From Hexactinellida sp. DTS-2022 (taxonomy: Eukaryota; Porifera; Hexactinellida), in NCBI GenBank assembly GCA_028753945.1, contig JAPNXP010000007.1:5456001-5520000 (forward strand): DNA of 64,000 nt, in the 5' to 3' direction. Within the stretch, counting starts at the first letter, position 1. The number at the start of each line of letters is the position of its first letter. Shown piece after piece: positions 41,614-53,934 of the stretch. Below the pieces are notes generated by a model. It was not told the origin of the DNA. It saw nothing but the letters and a program-made list of their open reading frames with translations, and made no database searches. The translations under genes and the position numbers were made by a program.

Positions 41614-43353
41614 ATGCTTCGAACAATCTTGTATCTAGCTTTAACGATTGAGGCAATATGTGTGGTGATTGTATCAGGTCAGGTATTGAGCTTTGGAGAA
41701 TTGGGTCTTCAAGTGAATAGAGAAGATTCAGACATGCTAGAATACATATCTTTTTCTGGGTTTAATTGGCTTGAAGCTTACGTGTCGTGTCGTAACTTAT
41801 CACCATCTACCACAATAGTCATTCACACTAAGAGTAGGTTTGCACAGGCTACTTTATCCACCATTAACTGTGGCAGATCCGACACATCTCTAGCAAATTG
41901 TAGACTGGGAAGAAGAACTGGTAGGGACTATGTTAATATTACATGTCTAGCAGATACGAATAAGCCAGTCGGTTCAGCTGGCCAGCTAGCAGACAACAGA
42001 GTGTTGATCAAATATGTATTCGAGTCTGATCCGAATTTGTGTGCTTGGGCCCATCTCTGTTCTTCTGGTAACGCAGACTTCGAAATATCCGCTGCAAACT
42101 CGTTCTGTCAGAATATGGGATACACTCGGGCCAGACCGGGGCAAGAGAGGATAGTTCTTCAGTTGAGAGGAGAGGACAGCATCGAAACACTTGAAGAATT
42201 CACTTGCACAGATGGCACTCCGTTTACAGCATGCACTTATGACAGAATACGGAATGGCTGTCCAGATAATAATGTGATAGCAGTTGAGTGTGAGAACATT
42301 GATACCAGTACTGTAGCTCCAACAACAGATTCTGTAGATACCAACACTGTAGCTCCAACAACAGATCCTGTAGATATTAATACTGTAGTTCCAACAACAG
42401 ATCCTGTAGATACCAGTACTGTAGTTCCAACAACAGATCCTGTAGATACCAGTACTGTAGTTCCAACAACAGATCCTGTAGATACCAGTACTGTATCTCC
42501 AACAACTGTACCATCATCTTTAACTGACAGCTCACACGACATTAGGCCATCAGACATTACAAGCAGCAGTGACAGTGACGAAGATATTAATCCTACCACT
42601 AATTCTCTGTCACCATCCTCCTCTGATGATGCAAAAACAAATGATATAGTTTTAAGAATGACGACAATTGACCCAACAATAATCAGCATAACAGCCAACG
42701 CATCCAAGGAGACGATATCAAATATCAGTCAATCCGTGGTCATTCTTGGTGGCATTATATTCGCTTCGACAGTGTCCATAATTTCAACTTGTGTACTGGT
42801 AGCATCTATCTGCATGATGAAATTGCGTAAGAAGAGGAAATCTTCAAAAATCAAACATGATGCACGTCCTCACTCTGGAGATCATATAGGAAAAAATAGT
42901 GAATATGTAGATGAAGTCCCACCAATTGTACAAGTAAAGCAACAACAACAACAAGAACACCAACAAGAACAACACCAACAACAAGAACAACACCAACAAC
43001 AACAGCAACAACAACAACATCTTCAAATTAATGACCCACAAAACGCTAGGCCGATATCAAGTGTTTCAGAAGGAAATGGTTACTACGACAGGATACAAGG
43101 CTACTTTTCAGTGTCCGCTGAAGACATAGAGCAAAGCGGGGAAGGCTATAGTGCATTGAGAGAGCGAGTGGCACCTCCTGAACAAACTAACGATCATGGC
43201 ATCAATCAATGGGGGATGGATTCAGGGATAGAAGTGAGTCCAGGTATTCATAACGAGTACGACGAGTTGAGAGTTCTCGATATCAAACCTTGTATTAATT
43301 TGCCTCAAGATGAAGAATGTATTTATGCTAACATCAACAATTCGATGATATGA
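41614..43353 (+). CDS. SRCR receptor without kinase, inside the kinase cluster
   Basis: The frame is open from 41578, but the first ATG is at 41614. It gives 579 residues with a signal peptide (about 1-22), two SRCR-type domains (about 24-120 and 125-228), a stalk with six 12-residue repeats (VPTTDPVDTST type), a membrane helix (about 371-397) and a tail of about 180 residues. The tail has a Gln-rich tract and tyrosines in YYDRI, GYSAL, EYDEL and, near the C-terminus, IYANI (a YxN site). There is no kinase domain and no trace of one before the next gene. The ectodomain shares GQLADNRVLIK with GQLGDNRVLVR of the kinase at 38635, so it probably arose from a receptor kinase that lost its 3' half. 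It may act as a decoy, co-receptor or kinase substrate. Confidence 0.85.
   Translation: MLRTILYLALTIEAICVVIVSGQVLSFGELGLQVNREDSDMLEYISFSGFNWLEAYVSCRNLSPSTTIVIHTKSRFAQATLSTINCGRSDTSLANCRLGRRTGRDYVNITCLADTNKPVGSAGQLADNRVLIKYVFESDPNLCAWAHLCSSGNADFEISAANSFCQNMGYTRARPGQERIVLQLRGEDSIETLEEFTCTDGTPFTACTYDRIRNGCPDNNVIAVECENIDTSTVAPTTDSVDTNTVAPTTDPVDINTVVPTTDPVDTSTVVPTTDPVDTSTVVPTTDPVDTSTVSPTTVPSSLTDSSHDIRPSDITSSSDSDEDINPTTNSLSPSSSDDAKTNDIVLRMTTIDPTIISITANASKETISNISQSVVILGGIIFASTVSIISTCVLVASICMMKLRKKRKSSKIKHDARPHSGDHIGKNSEYVDEVPPIVQVKQQQQQEHQQEQHQQQEQHQQQQQQQQHLQINDPQNARPISSVSEGNGYYDRIQGYFSVSAEDIEQSGEGYSALRERVAPPEQTNDHGINQWGMDSGIEVSPGIHNEYDELRVLDIKPCINLPQDEECIYANINNSMI
42298..42498 (+). repeat. 36-bp coding minisatellite, about six units (receptor stalk)
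   Basis: Each unit encodes a 12-residue Thr/Pro/Asp/Val repeat of the type DTSTVVPTTDPV. The inner copies are almost identical. It forms a probably O-glycosylated stalk whose length may vary between alleles. Confidence 0.9.
42937..43020 (+). repeat. CAA/GAA-rich tract encoding Gln/Glu/His repeats
   Basis: An imperfect CAACAA-type microsatellite in the cytoplasmic tail of the kinase-less receptor encodes long Gln runs broken by His and Glu. Confidence 0.9.
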
Positions 43354-44103
43354 AGTACATATCTGTTTCTTCCATAAATCAGTACTACTCCACTCTACTT
43401 GTATAGTTGTGTGCCATATTTCAGTTTTCTACATTAAAGTATTTTTTCTTAAATTTGAACTCATTTTAGATACAAATTATATGTTCTCTAATTACAAGTG
43501 TATTGCCTCAAATAAGAGAGCTAATAATTGCACCACAAATCTAATAAATTCTTGCAAATGCAGGCAATACTGAGAATGATTAATTACTGGTCTGGCACAA
43601 GCAAAGTACAAAACACTACAATTCCTCGAATTAAGACCATAATACATGGTTGTAAGATCGCCTCTGTAATAATCAACGATGCATTATCTGTGCACTTATA
43701 ACCACATTGCATTCCTGCTAATACATTTACTGAACTTTACTTGGAAATAGTATTTGTGTCATTCAATACTTGCAACATTGTTTTGAAAATATTATTGAGA
43801 TCAGCACAGTAGATATTTTAGTACCACTCATATCGAAATTATATCTGAATTAAAGTCTAGAAGTGGTTAAAGCTAACCGCCACCAAGTCAACAACTGAAC
43901 AACGTAATTCATCAGACGCTGATTCATTAAATCAAATGTATATTGCAGAGTAATCGTGTGTGTGGCCACTTCGTATTACGCATATGTAGAAATATTCATT
44001 AGCTAGAAACTATAGTATAAATTAGTCCTCAAAGGGCTCTATCTAAGCGATTTTCTTAGAATAATATAATCAAAATTTTCTGATTAAAAAGAGTTGTATT
44101 GTA
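43354..44103. other. AT-rich spacer with probable promoter
   Basis: ATTAAA at 43433 could be the polyadenylation signal of the preceding gene. TATAAATT at 44016-44023 lies 81-88 bp upstream of the next ATG. No coding frame was seen. Confidence 0.45.
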
Positions 44104-46565
44104 ATGAACATTTTACTACGAGTTATAATACTTTCTTCTATCTCCTGTCTGTATTCATCTGCACAAGTACTTTATGATTTGAGAGAATTAGAGGGTGTAT
44201 TACAAGTATTCTACAGCAAGCCAGGTCCTCGTTCCGACCCAAGATGGTATGACATCGAAGCTTCGAATTTTCCTTCTCAAGCAGGCGCGATAGGCTGCAA
44301 TGCTATTTCTAATTCAGCCTTCTTTTACTCGACAGCAGGAACGCAGAGTGCAAAAGAACGCATAAGGATAGCATGTGGCAGTGGAAGCATCCAAATCTAC
44401 AATTGTATTTTGAGTCTATCGAGAAGAGAAGACATAGGACGCAGTGTGACAATAAATTGTTTAGCTCGTACGGGGTTTGTTGGTGGATCGTTAATCCAGT
44501 TAGAGGACAATAGTGTGTTTATGTTGCAAATGATAAGTACCGATCTATTTGTGTGGGGACTGGTTTGTATCAACGATGCCATCACGAATAACATCACTTG
44601 CATGACTCTGAAGAACCAAGGAGTAGAAGCGAATACGAGTTCTATACAAAATGTTTTTAGTTTAGAGAGACTATCAAACTTTGATTGTAGTCCAGACACT
44701 GAGCTCCTAATTGAGTGTACATTCGATAGATCAATTGGAATCAACTGTGACAACGAAGTGCATACAGCACTTGCATGTATTCCTCCAACTCCTCCCATTG
44801 GCATTACACTTCAACCAGAGAGAGCTTTACAAACAAATGCTGTCTCTACACCCACAACAACAACTACAACAGCAACAACGACATTAGCCACATCAACATC
44901 AGCTCCGGTCGCCACTAGCACTGCCCTATTTCCAAACTCTACCAATACACTCCCCACCCAAGCCTCAGACATTATAGTTCTAGCTGCTGTTGCTGCTGCT
45001 GCTGGCTGTGCCGGGGTGCTCTCCATCTGTGTAGTCGTTTCAATGCTGACCTGTGTGATCTGCATTGTATCGACTGCAAGCACGCGACGAAGAAAGGGAA
45101 GAGAAGTCAGGTACGATAGGGAGGAGCGCCAAGAAAGCACAAACTTGGACTACGAGACAGTAGAGCCAGAAGGATACAGCCAATATGCTATCTCCGCAGA
45201 ACCAATACACAGGTCCCTCAGCATAAGTTCCCAAACAGGAAGCCAAGTCAGATACCAGCAGCTACTGCCGAATGAAGTCCTCCGTGAGTTAGAAGGAGTG
45301 AATTGTCTCCGTTCTCTCGAGCCACCTGAGGAGGAGCTATATGACCACATACTGCACGAGAATGATGTCATAGTCCCCAAGGCAGAGGACAGAGAGTACC
45401 TTAATTTGCCCAGCGGTCATCAAAGGGCGGAACAAGAGAACGCGTATCTTGCTTTCAATTCTCAACTGCCTTGTTTCATCTACCAAAACGCAGAAATCTG
45501 GGAACCAGAGTGCACTGTGAAAGGAATCTACTCTCAGATGGCCGAGAAGAGGTTTAGAGAGATAAACATTTCCGAAATAACGATAAAGGAACTCCTAGGA
45601 GAAGGCAACTTCGGACATGTACACTCAGGGAAGTGGAGGCCTCACAGAGGCGGGCTCGAGGTCCCCGTAGCGATAAAGAGTCTGAAGGTGGAAGACAAGG
45701 ATTCCTGCGTTAGCTTCCTACAAGAGGCCGCTACCCTGGGACAATTCAACCATCCCAACGTCATCAAGCTGTTAGGAGTGGTAACTCTAACCACCCCGAT
45801 AATGATGGTGACAGAGTTGATGCGCTCCGGGCTTAAAGACCTCCTCCACTGCATAGCGGACTCAAACACAATTCCTCTTAACAACATCGGAGATTTGTTC
45901 CTGCGCTTCACTTTGGAGATAGCCAGTGGGATGGAGCATCTTGTCTCCAAAAAGCATGTTCATAGAGACTTAGCAGCTCGGAACATACTGGTTAGCCAGA
46001 ATCTAAACTGCAAAATAGGAGATTTCGGTTTGGCTCGTGGCGCTCAGGTCGATGACGAGTATTACCTCTCACAAGGGGGACTGATCCCAGTCAAATGGAC
46101 AGCTCCGGAGGCCATGATATTCAAGAAATACTCCGAGAAGAGTGACGTATTCAGCTACGGAGTGACTTTGTACGAGATTTGGTCTATAGGGGAGGTCCCA
46201 TGGGAAGGAGTTGATAACGAAATTGTAAGTGTTTACTAAATATGGCCCATATTTTTTAAATTCCATATATTTTAACTCAAGGCATCATTTTATAGGTTAT
46301 ACAGAAAGTCTGCAAAGGAATAATGATGTCGCCCCCAGGGAGCTGTCCCAGGAATGTCTACAAACTGATGGTTAACTGCTGGCATCCTTCAAAAGACTAC
46401 AGACCAAGTTTCAAAGACATAATCAGTCTACTACAGAATAGTAGTGAAATGCTACAGAAGGGCAACAACAGCTCTCGGATTAGAGAAGGCAGAGGAACGA
46501 GGAAAGTGTTTCCAGATCTACAGGACACATATACTAAGTCTAAACAGGTGTACTTTGACATATAA
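44104..46565 (+). CDS. SRCR receptor tyrosine kinase 2
   Basis: Exons 44104-46224 and 46296-46565 give 796 residues. It has a signal peptide (about 1-20), two divergent SRCR-type domains (about 24-125 and 128-226), a Thr-rich stalk, and an Ala-rich membrane helix (about 289-321). The juxtamembrane region carries LYDHILHENDVIVP (Tyr 413, the cluster pattern), REYLNL and IYSQMAEKRFREI. Kinase motifs are complete: GEGNFGHV (about 500), VAIKSL, HRDLAARN (about 619), DFGLAR, DEYYLSQGG, WTAPEAM. The second exon supplies CWHPSKDYRPSF. The second SRCR domain is less canonical (LFVWGLVCINDA, with fewer conserved residues). This is the most divergent ectodomain in the cluster. Confidence 0.9.
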
Positions 46566-46972
46566 CCACCTAAACAGTTAATTAACTACATCATTATTTT
46601 TTGATTTGTATTAAATTTGAAGAATTTGAATTAATTAAATGAGTGTATATGATTTTGTTTGAATAATATTTGGTGTTGTCGTTGTTGGATAAGTACTATA
46701 TAACTGAATTTGCATGGTGTTACAAGTTGAATCATATTCATAAATTAGTTAGAGCAGACTTATAGAAATCGTATAATAAGCAAACAGGAAAGTTTGAAAT
46801 GAAACTTGCTGAGATAGTATTCGTAAACTGAAAAGAGATAGTATCGTCAACTGACTTCCAAGAATAATACTACAATAGGATAAATGATATGATGGTGCTT
46901 TGTGCATTCAAACTATAGGTATACTACGAGTATACATGAAAGTCGTTAATGTGCATTGATTAAATTTCCAAT
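46566..46972. other. AT-rich spacer, nothing recognised
   Basis: No coding frame, inverted repeat or convincing TATA box was seen between the second and third SRCR kinases. Confidence 0.45.
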
Positions 46973-49549
46973 ATGTTTTCAGTGGTTATCGCATTAATTT
47001 GCGTCTTCTGTGCTTCAAGGTTTGCATTGAAAAGCAATGCTCAGGAGCTGTATAGCTTCAGACAGCTACAAGATAGACTGCAGATTTATTACAGTGACGA
47101 TGATGATATTAATGACGCACTGTACTACAACATCCGTGATAAGGGGTTTGATTATCGAGAAGGGTTTGTGGCTTGTAGAAACCTCTCTGATGAAACTATG
47201 GTAGACTATGAGAGGGTGAGCAATGATAATGGATTTTCATCAATTGAGATGAACTGCGATAATCTTCCAGAGTTAACAGAAAACTGTAATTTTAACTTTG
47301 ATAATGGAAATGTAATTCAGTTAACTTGCTTGGAATCGAGTGGCTACAGCGAGGGAGACATCCTCCAACTTGAAGACGGGAGACTCATACAACTGAGAGT
47401 GTTCGATACAGATAAATATATTTGGGGGCACTTTTGCACTCGGGACAATCCTAATTGGGATATGAATGTAGCGGATTTAGCTTGCAAGAGTCTGGGCTTT
47501 GATAGAGTTAAGGATGGAATAGAGAACTATATGAGAGAAGTCGACAAGCGTGCTTATGGACTAGTGAGTATTGACTGTACAGGAGCTAGCAACTTCCTCG
47601 AATGCGTGAGTGGTCCGAGAACTGATAATAATCGCAGATGTGGCATGAATAAGGTAATAGCCATTACATGCGAAAACGTTATACAAACTTCAACTCAAAC
47701 TCCTTTGGAGTCAACTATCATGTCATCCTTTGTAAATACTCCAATTCCAACCTCCTCAGAAATACCTGAAACCATTCAACAATCGACTTTTTCCTCAAAT
47801 CTGCCTGAAACTATTCAACAATCGACTTTTTCCTCAAATCTGCTTGAAATTATTCAACAATCGACTTTTTCCTCAAATCTTCCTGAATCCATTCAACAAA
47901 CGAGCATAATGGTATCTTCGAGTCCAACAGCTCCGCCTCCAGATCAAATAACTTCAGTGAGGCCTACTACCCCAATTACTCTAAACAGGGCAGAGAGCAA
48001 TCTCTCCAAGATCATAGCGATCGTAGCTACAACACTCGTGGTCATTATAGTCCTGTTAATAATAGGATTTGTGATCTTAATCTGTGTCATTGTAGTTAAG
48101 AGACGAAGAAAGAACCTTGTAGACCAAAACACCAGTCATTATCAAGAAGGGGATGAGGACCACTACGAGTCTACCAGATATCTCAATACGTCAAACGAGC
48201 ATACATACAACGCACCTGGGGACTTGTTTTCGAGGTCGGTTAACAACCCTGTACAAAATGGAAATGTGTTTGCAATGAATCCGATAAGGGGAGGTGAAGA
48301 GTTGTACTATGAAATGTCAAGAGTTGAAGCACAAGAGGACATCTATAGCTCAATGATATACGAGTGCGATCAAGTTGTACCAAATACTGATAGTAGGAAG
48401 TACTACAATATCACTGATATAACAGAACAAACTGATGAAAGCCTCTACCTGGATCCAAAAGCCGAACTGCCTTGTTTCATCTACCAGAACGATGCGGTGT
48501 TCTGGCAACCAGAAGACACAGAGAATGGAATATACGGTCAAATGTCAGAGAAGAGATATCGAGAAGTTGATCCAGCCCTCCTCACGAAGGATAAGGTGCT
48601 GGGACAGGGGAACTTTGGGATTGTATACAGCGGCCTTTGGAACTCAAGGAACGGTGAGATCCCAGTGGCCATCAAGAGTCTCAAAGTAGAGAACAAGCAG
48701 ACCAACCTCAGCTTCCTACAAGAAGCCGCTATTCTCGGACAGTTCAGTCACCCGAATGTCCTAAAGCTGTTGGGAGTAGTCACTCTTTCCAAGCCGTACA
48801 TGATGGTAACGGAGCTGCTCATCAGTGGGCTGAAGGACCAGTTGAACAAGGTTAGAAAGTCTGGCAAAACAAACATAATTCCTCTCGGCAATGTTCTAGC
48901 CAGATTCACGACAGACATCGCTCTCGGCATGCAGTACCTGGCCAGCAAGAAGTTCGTGCACAGAGACCTGGCAGCGAGGAACATCCTCGTTAACCAGACG
49001 CTGTCCTGCAAGATCGGAGACTTTGGGCTAGCGCGCATGGCAGAGGACAACGACTACTACATGTCCTCCGGAGGTCTGATCCCGCTGAGGTGGACAGCGC
49101 CAGAGGCTGTCTTCTACAAGAAGTACTCCGAGAAGAGCGACGTGTGGAGCTACGGTATCACCCTCTACGAGATATGGTCTGTGGGACGAGCTCCGTGGGA
49201 GAAATCCACTACAGATGAGGTGAGTTACTACTCATTATGGTTACAGGTAGGTGCCAGAAGAATTATATTTACACACTCCAATATTCCCTAGATTATCGAG
49301 AATATCTCCGAGTCTACTCTGCTGTCCCCACCAACCGGGTGTCCCAGGTTCCTATACGAACTGATGGTCAGCTGTTGGAACCCGGACAAAATGTTGAGAC
49401 CTAGCTTTGAGGAGATTGTACGCACCATCAGCAGCAATGATAATAGGATCTTAGAGAGGGGAAACCAACCAGCAGAAAAGTTGAATCTAGGCCTAGACCC
49501 TATACTCAGTAAAACTCTATTTATTGGACTACAGAATTCTTACAAATAA
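46973..49549 (+). CDS. SRCR receptor tyrosine kinase 3 (tandem twin of the gene at 50971)
   Basis: Exons 46973-49219 and 49292-49549 give 834 residues: signal peptide (about 1-24), two SRCR domains (about 26-125 and 127-230; the second with YIWGHFCTRDNPNWDMNVADLACKSLGF), a stalk with repeated PETIQQSTFSSNL units, and a membrane helix (about 347-376). The juxtamembrane IYSSMIYECDQVVP (Tyr 458) is followed by RKYYNI and IYGQMSEKRYREV. The complete kinase has GQGNFGIV (about 544), VAIKSL, HRDLAARN (about 662), DFGLAR, NDYYMSSGG and WTAPEAV. The 72-bp intron is identical to that of the next copy. SRCR and kinase parts are nearly identical to the twin, while signal peptide and juxtamembrane parts differ. 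Confidence 0.93.
47760..47895 (+). repeat. 39-bp coding minisatellite in the receptor stalk
   Basis: Three to four near-identical units encode the 13-residue PETIQQSTFSSNL type. The same array with small differences is at about 51765-51905 in the twin gene. Confidence 0.9.
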
Positions 49550-49643
49550 CATTGTAGATTGAGGATAATTTACTTGTTTGATTAATAAGCCTCTTGTTTC
49601 AGTTTTAATATTCCTCATTTAATTGATAATTTTGACCCTGAGT

Positions 49644-50397
49644 CATGGCCTACTTAATATACGGCTAAATATGTCACCGAGAAGACCAGTTTCTAATTTT
49701 CATTATAAGCTAAACTATGCCTCCTATTGTTATTATTTGCATTGTATATGAGGTAATCAACCATCGCGAGTCCAATGGAACCACTTTTGAGAATCTGAGA
49801 TTTGGGTTAAGCTTTCAAGGCACCATTTAATGATGACACCACAAATATACAAAAAATACAATTCGAGTCTAAAGAACTACGAGAAAATGAAGATAATTTG
49901 CTAACATACTTAGTATACATTTCAGAATATAGAATGAGAATGAATAGAATATACACCATAAATTATAAACGATTTATGGACGAAAATAGCAAGTTGTAAT
50001 TCGGATAATACTTGTATTTTAGCATGTGGTTGCTTTATAATTTTTAAAATTTTTAGATTGTCGCCATTTTGTGATTTAGTAGCCTTTGGGGATGAAATAT
50101 ATCCCAATTTAGTATTCCTGTTATAAAATTATTAGAAAGTAGCAAGAAAATGAAATTTATGACATTTGAAATTTTTTAAATTTTACTATAGATTGTTACC
50201 GTCACCATGAAATGGCGCCTAGAAAGCTTAACCCAAATCTCAGATTCTCAAAAGTGGTTCCATTGGACTCGCGATGGTTGATTACCTCATATATGTACAA
50301 TGCAAATAATAACAATAGGAGGCATAGTTTAGCTTAGAATGAAATTAGAAACTGGCCTTCTCGGTGACATATCTAGCCGTATATTAAGTAGGCCATG
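49644..50397. repeat. Long inverted repeat: two arms of about 195 bp around a 360-bp centre
   Basis: The left arm (49644-49837) begins CATGGCCTACTTAATATACG. The right arm (50201-50397) is its inverted copy, with only scattered differences over the whole length. The AT-rich centre has no coding frame. It lies between the twin receptor kinases and could be a foldback transposon or a hairpin-forming duplication. No clear target duplication was found at the outer edges. Confidence 0.9.
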
Positions 50398-50970
50398 CCC
50401 CCGCATGCAAATTTTCATATCTCTAGAGCTTGTGGTCTTTCCTACTAATTCTGGACAAACATACAAACAAACACACACACCCACACACACAACAATTGTG
50501 CTTTTAATATATAGATTTACTACTTTTGTGTTCCCTTCGGTTTAAGTTGTATTTTCAAACATTCGTACTAATCAAATCATCTTTGCTTGGATCAGATGCC
50601 TTCTAGAATTGGTGAATGTAATTACTATGTAGATGATTTCTTTGTTTCTCGCAAAACTAATTAGATAAATCATTCCAGAAAGAGGTCGTTAGCAGTCTTA
50701 ATTAACAGGACATCTTATAATTATTAGAAGTGACATGCTTATGGTGTATAGTTGGTAGTTTAATTAATACATAGAATTTAAGGATATGTTAACTTCCGAA
50801 ATAGGATGAGGTTCTTTATTGGAGGATTTGGTTTGCTAATTGGATTACGAAGAATAGAATCATCATTTCAGAACATGTATAAATGGTATGGCATTGTTGT
50901 ACCAGTAATAGACTAGGTACACCACCGTTGTATATCTAAGTGACAGATCTTGAAATAAATATTACTAAAA
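50398..50970. other. Spacer with CA-rich tract and probable promoter
   Basis: Just outside the inverted repeat lies a segment ending in ACAAACAAACACACACACC (about 50460-50490), like the simple-repeat tail of some transposons. TATAAATG at 50878-50885 lies 86-93 bp upstream of the next ATG. Confidence 0.45.
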
Positions 50971-53556
50971 ATGATTTCGACTCGTCTTTTCTTGTGTTGC
51001 ATCCTATTTTATACTTCAAGGTTTGCATTGGAGATCAATGCTCAGGAGCTGTATAGCTTCAGACAGTTACAATATAGACTGCAGATCTATTACAGTGACG
51101 ATGATGATATTAATGACGCAATGTACTACAACATCCGTGATAGGGGGTTTGATTATCGAGAAGGGTTTGTGGCTTGTAGAAACCTCTCTGATGAAATTAT
51201 GGTAGACTATGAGAGGGTGGGCAATGATAATGGATTTTCATCAATTGAGATGAACTGCGATAATCTTCCAGAGCTAACAGAAAACTGTAATTTAAACTTT
51301 GATGATGGAAATGTAATTCAGTTAACTTGCTTGGAATCGAGTGGCTACAGCGAGGGAGACATTCTCCAACTTGAAGACGGGAGACTCATACAACTGAGAG
51401 TGTTCGATACAGATAAATATATTTGGGGGCACTTTTGCACTCGGGACAATCCTAATTGGGATATGAATGTAGCGGATTTAGCTTGCAAGAGTCTGGGCTT
51501 TGATAGAGTTAAGGATGGAATAGAGAACTATATGAGAGAAGTCGACAAGCGTGCTTATGGACTAGTGAGTATTGACTGTACAGGAGCTAGCAACTTCCTC
51601 GACTGCGTGAGTGGTCCGAGAACTGATAATAATCGCAGATGTGACAGGAATGAGGTTATAGCCATTACATGCGAAAACGTTATACAAACTTCATCTCAAA
51701 CTCCTTTGGAGTCAACTATCATGTCATCCTTTGTAAATACTCCAATTCCAACCTCCTCAGAAATACCTGAAACTATTCAACAATCGACTTTTTCCTCAAA
51801 TCTGCCTGAAACTATTCAACAATCGACTTTTCCCTTAAATCTACTTGAAATCATTCAACAATCGACTTTTCCCTCAAATCTTCCTGAAACCATTCAACAA
51901 TCTGACATACTTATGTCTTCGAGTCCAACAACTCTGCCTCCAGATCAACCATTCAACAAGGTTACTTCAGTAACGCCAACTACGCCAAATATTCTCAACA
52001 GGGAAGAGAGCATTCTAGCCAAGATAATAGCTGTCGTAGCTACTGCACTCGTGGTCATTTTAATGTTGTTAGTAATCGGGCTTGTAATCGTGGTCTGTGC
52101 CATTGTCGTAAAGAACAGAAACATTACTAAAACGGTTCAAGAAAACAGCTTTGAAGAAGGGGATGGTCACCAGATTGAATCTGCCACATATGCTAATATT
52201 TCAACTGAACAAATGCCCAACTCACCTGAAGAAGGACTATACAATTCAATTACCAATTCCATACTGAATGGAAATGTATCTGCAATAAATCCCTTTAGGG
52301 AGAGTGAATTGTACTTTGAAATGCCGATATACATAGCAGAAGAAGACATCTATTTCTCAATGATATACGAGTGCGATCAGGTTGTACCAAATACTGATAG
52401 TAGGAAGTACTACAATATCAATAAGACAACAGGACAAACTAACGAAAGCATCTACCTGCAACCGAATGCTGAACTGCCTTGTTTCATCTACCAGAACGAT
52501 GCGGTGTTCTGGCAACCAGAAGACACAGAGAATGGAATATACGGCCAAATGTCAGAGAAGAGATACCGAGAAGTTGATCCAGCCCTCCTCACAAAGGATA
52601 AGGTGCTGGGACAGGGCAACTTTGGGATTGTACACAACGGCCTTTGGAACTCAAGGAACGGTGAGATCCCAGTGGCCATCAAGAGTCTCAAAGTAGAGAA
52701 CAAGGAGACCAACCTCAGCTTCCTACAAGAAGCCGCTATTCTCGGACAATTCAGTCACCCGAATATCCTAAAGTTGTTGGGAGTAGTCACTCTTTCCAAG
52801 CCGTACATGATGGTAACGGAGCTGCTCATCAGTGGGCTGAAGGACCAGTTGAACAAGGTTAGAAAGTCTGGCAAAACAAACATAATTCCTCTCGGCAATG
52901 TTCTAGCCAGATTCACGGCAGACATCGCTCTTGGCATGCAGTACCTGGCCAGCAAGAAGTTCGTGCACAGAGACCTGGCAGCGAGGAACATCCTCGTTAA
53001 CCAGACGCTGTCCTGCAAGATCGGAGACTTTGGGCTAGCGCGCATGGCAGAGGACAACGACTACTACATGTCCTCCGGAGGTCTGATCCCGCTGAGGTGG
53101 ACAGCGCCAGAGGCTGTCTTCTACAAGAAGTACTCCGAGAAGAGCGACGTGTGGAGCTACGGTATCACCCTCTACGAGATATGGTCTGTGGGACGAGCTC
53201 CGTGGGAGAAATCCACTACAGATGAGGTGAGTTACTACTCATTATGGTTACAGGTAGGTGCCAGAAGAATTATATTTACACACTCCAATATTCCCTAGAT
53301 TATCGAGAATATCTCCGAGTCTACTCTGCTGTCCCCACCAACCGGGTGTCCCAGGTTCCTATACGAACTGATGGTCAGCTGTTGGAACCCGGACAAAGAG
53401 TTGAGACCTAGCTTTGAGGAGATTGTACGCACCATCAGCAGCAATGATAATAGGATCTTAGAGAGGGGAAACCAACCAGGAGAAAAGTTGAATCTAGGCC
53501 TAGACCCTATGCTCAGTAAAACTCTCTTTATTGGACTACAAAAATCTTATATATAA
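50971..53556 (+). CDS. SRCR receptor tyrosine kinase 4 (tandem twin of the gene at 46973)
   Basis: Exons 50971-53226 and 53299-53556 give 837 residues with the same layout as its twin: signal peptide, two SRCR domains (to about residue 230), PETIQQSTF-type stalk repeats, a membrane helix (about 351-380), and a juxtamembrane region with IYFSMIYECDQVVP (Tyr 461). The kinase has GQGNFGIV (about 547) and HRDLAARN (about 665). Ectodomain, kinase, intron and exon 2 are almost identical to the twin. The signal peptide (MISTRLFLCCILFY) and residues about 380-455 are clearly different. This mosaic pattern suggests recent duplication followed by local divergence, or older duplication with gene conversion of the two conserved parts. 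Confidence 0.93.
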
Positions 53557-53934
53557 CGCTGTAAATACAAGCTAGAGTTGTGTGTTTAATACTTCTTTAT
53601 GAGTCAGTGATTGATAACTTTGATACTATATTGCTTCAGATGTATCCCTGCAATTAATTAAATTATTTTATAACAATCTGTATTATCTTGCTGGAATGTG
53701 ACCAGTTTATCATATCATGGTATCCTGAGTATAATTCGTAGGAATGAAATATCTCCAAGTGCATAGATGTAAGATTATTCTTAGTAATTCAACTCACGGG
53801 GCACAAACGTACTATTTGAATGATTCGTGTACTAGGCACTGGTCACACTGTATAGTGATATCAAGTTGCAGAGGATTTTAATCTTGCTGTATTAAATAAA
53901 ACTTCCAAAAGTTATTTCTATTTGGAAAAATATA
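53557..53934. other. AT-rich spacer, nothing recognised
   Basis: No coding frame or repeat was found between the fourth and fifth SRCR kinases. Confidence 0.45.
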
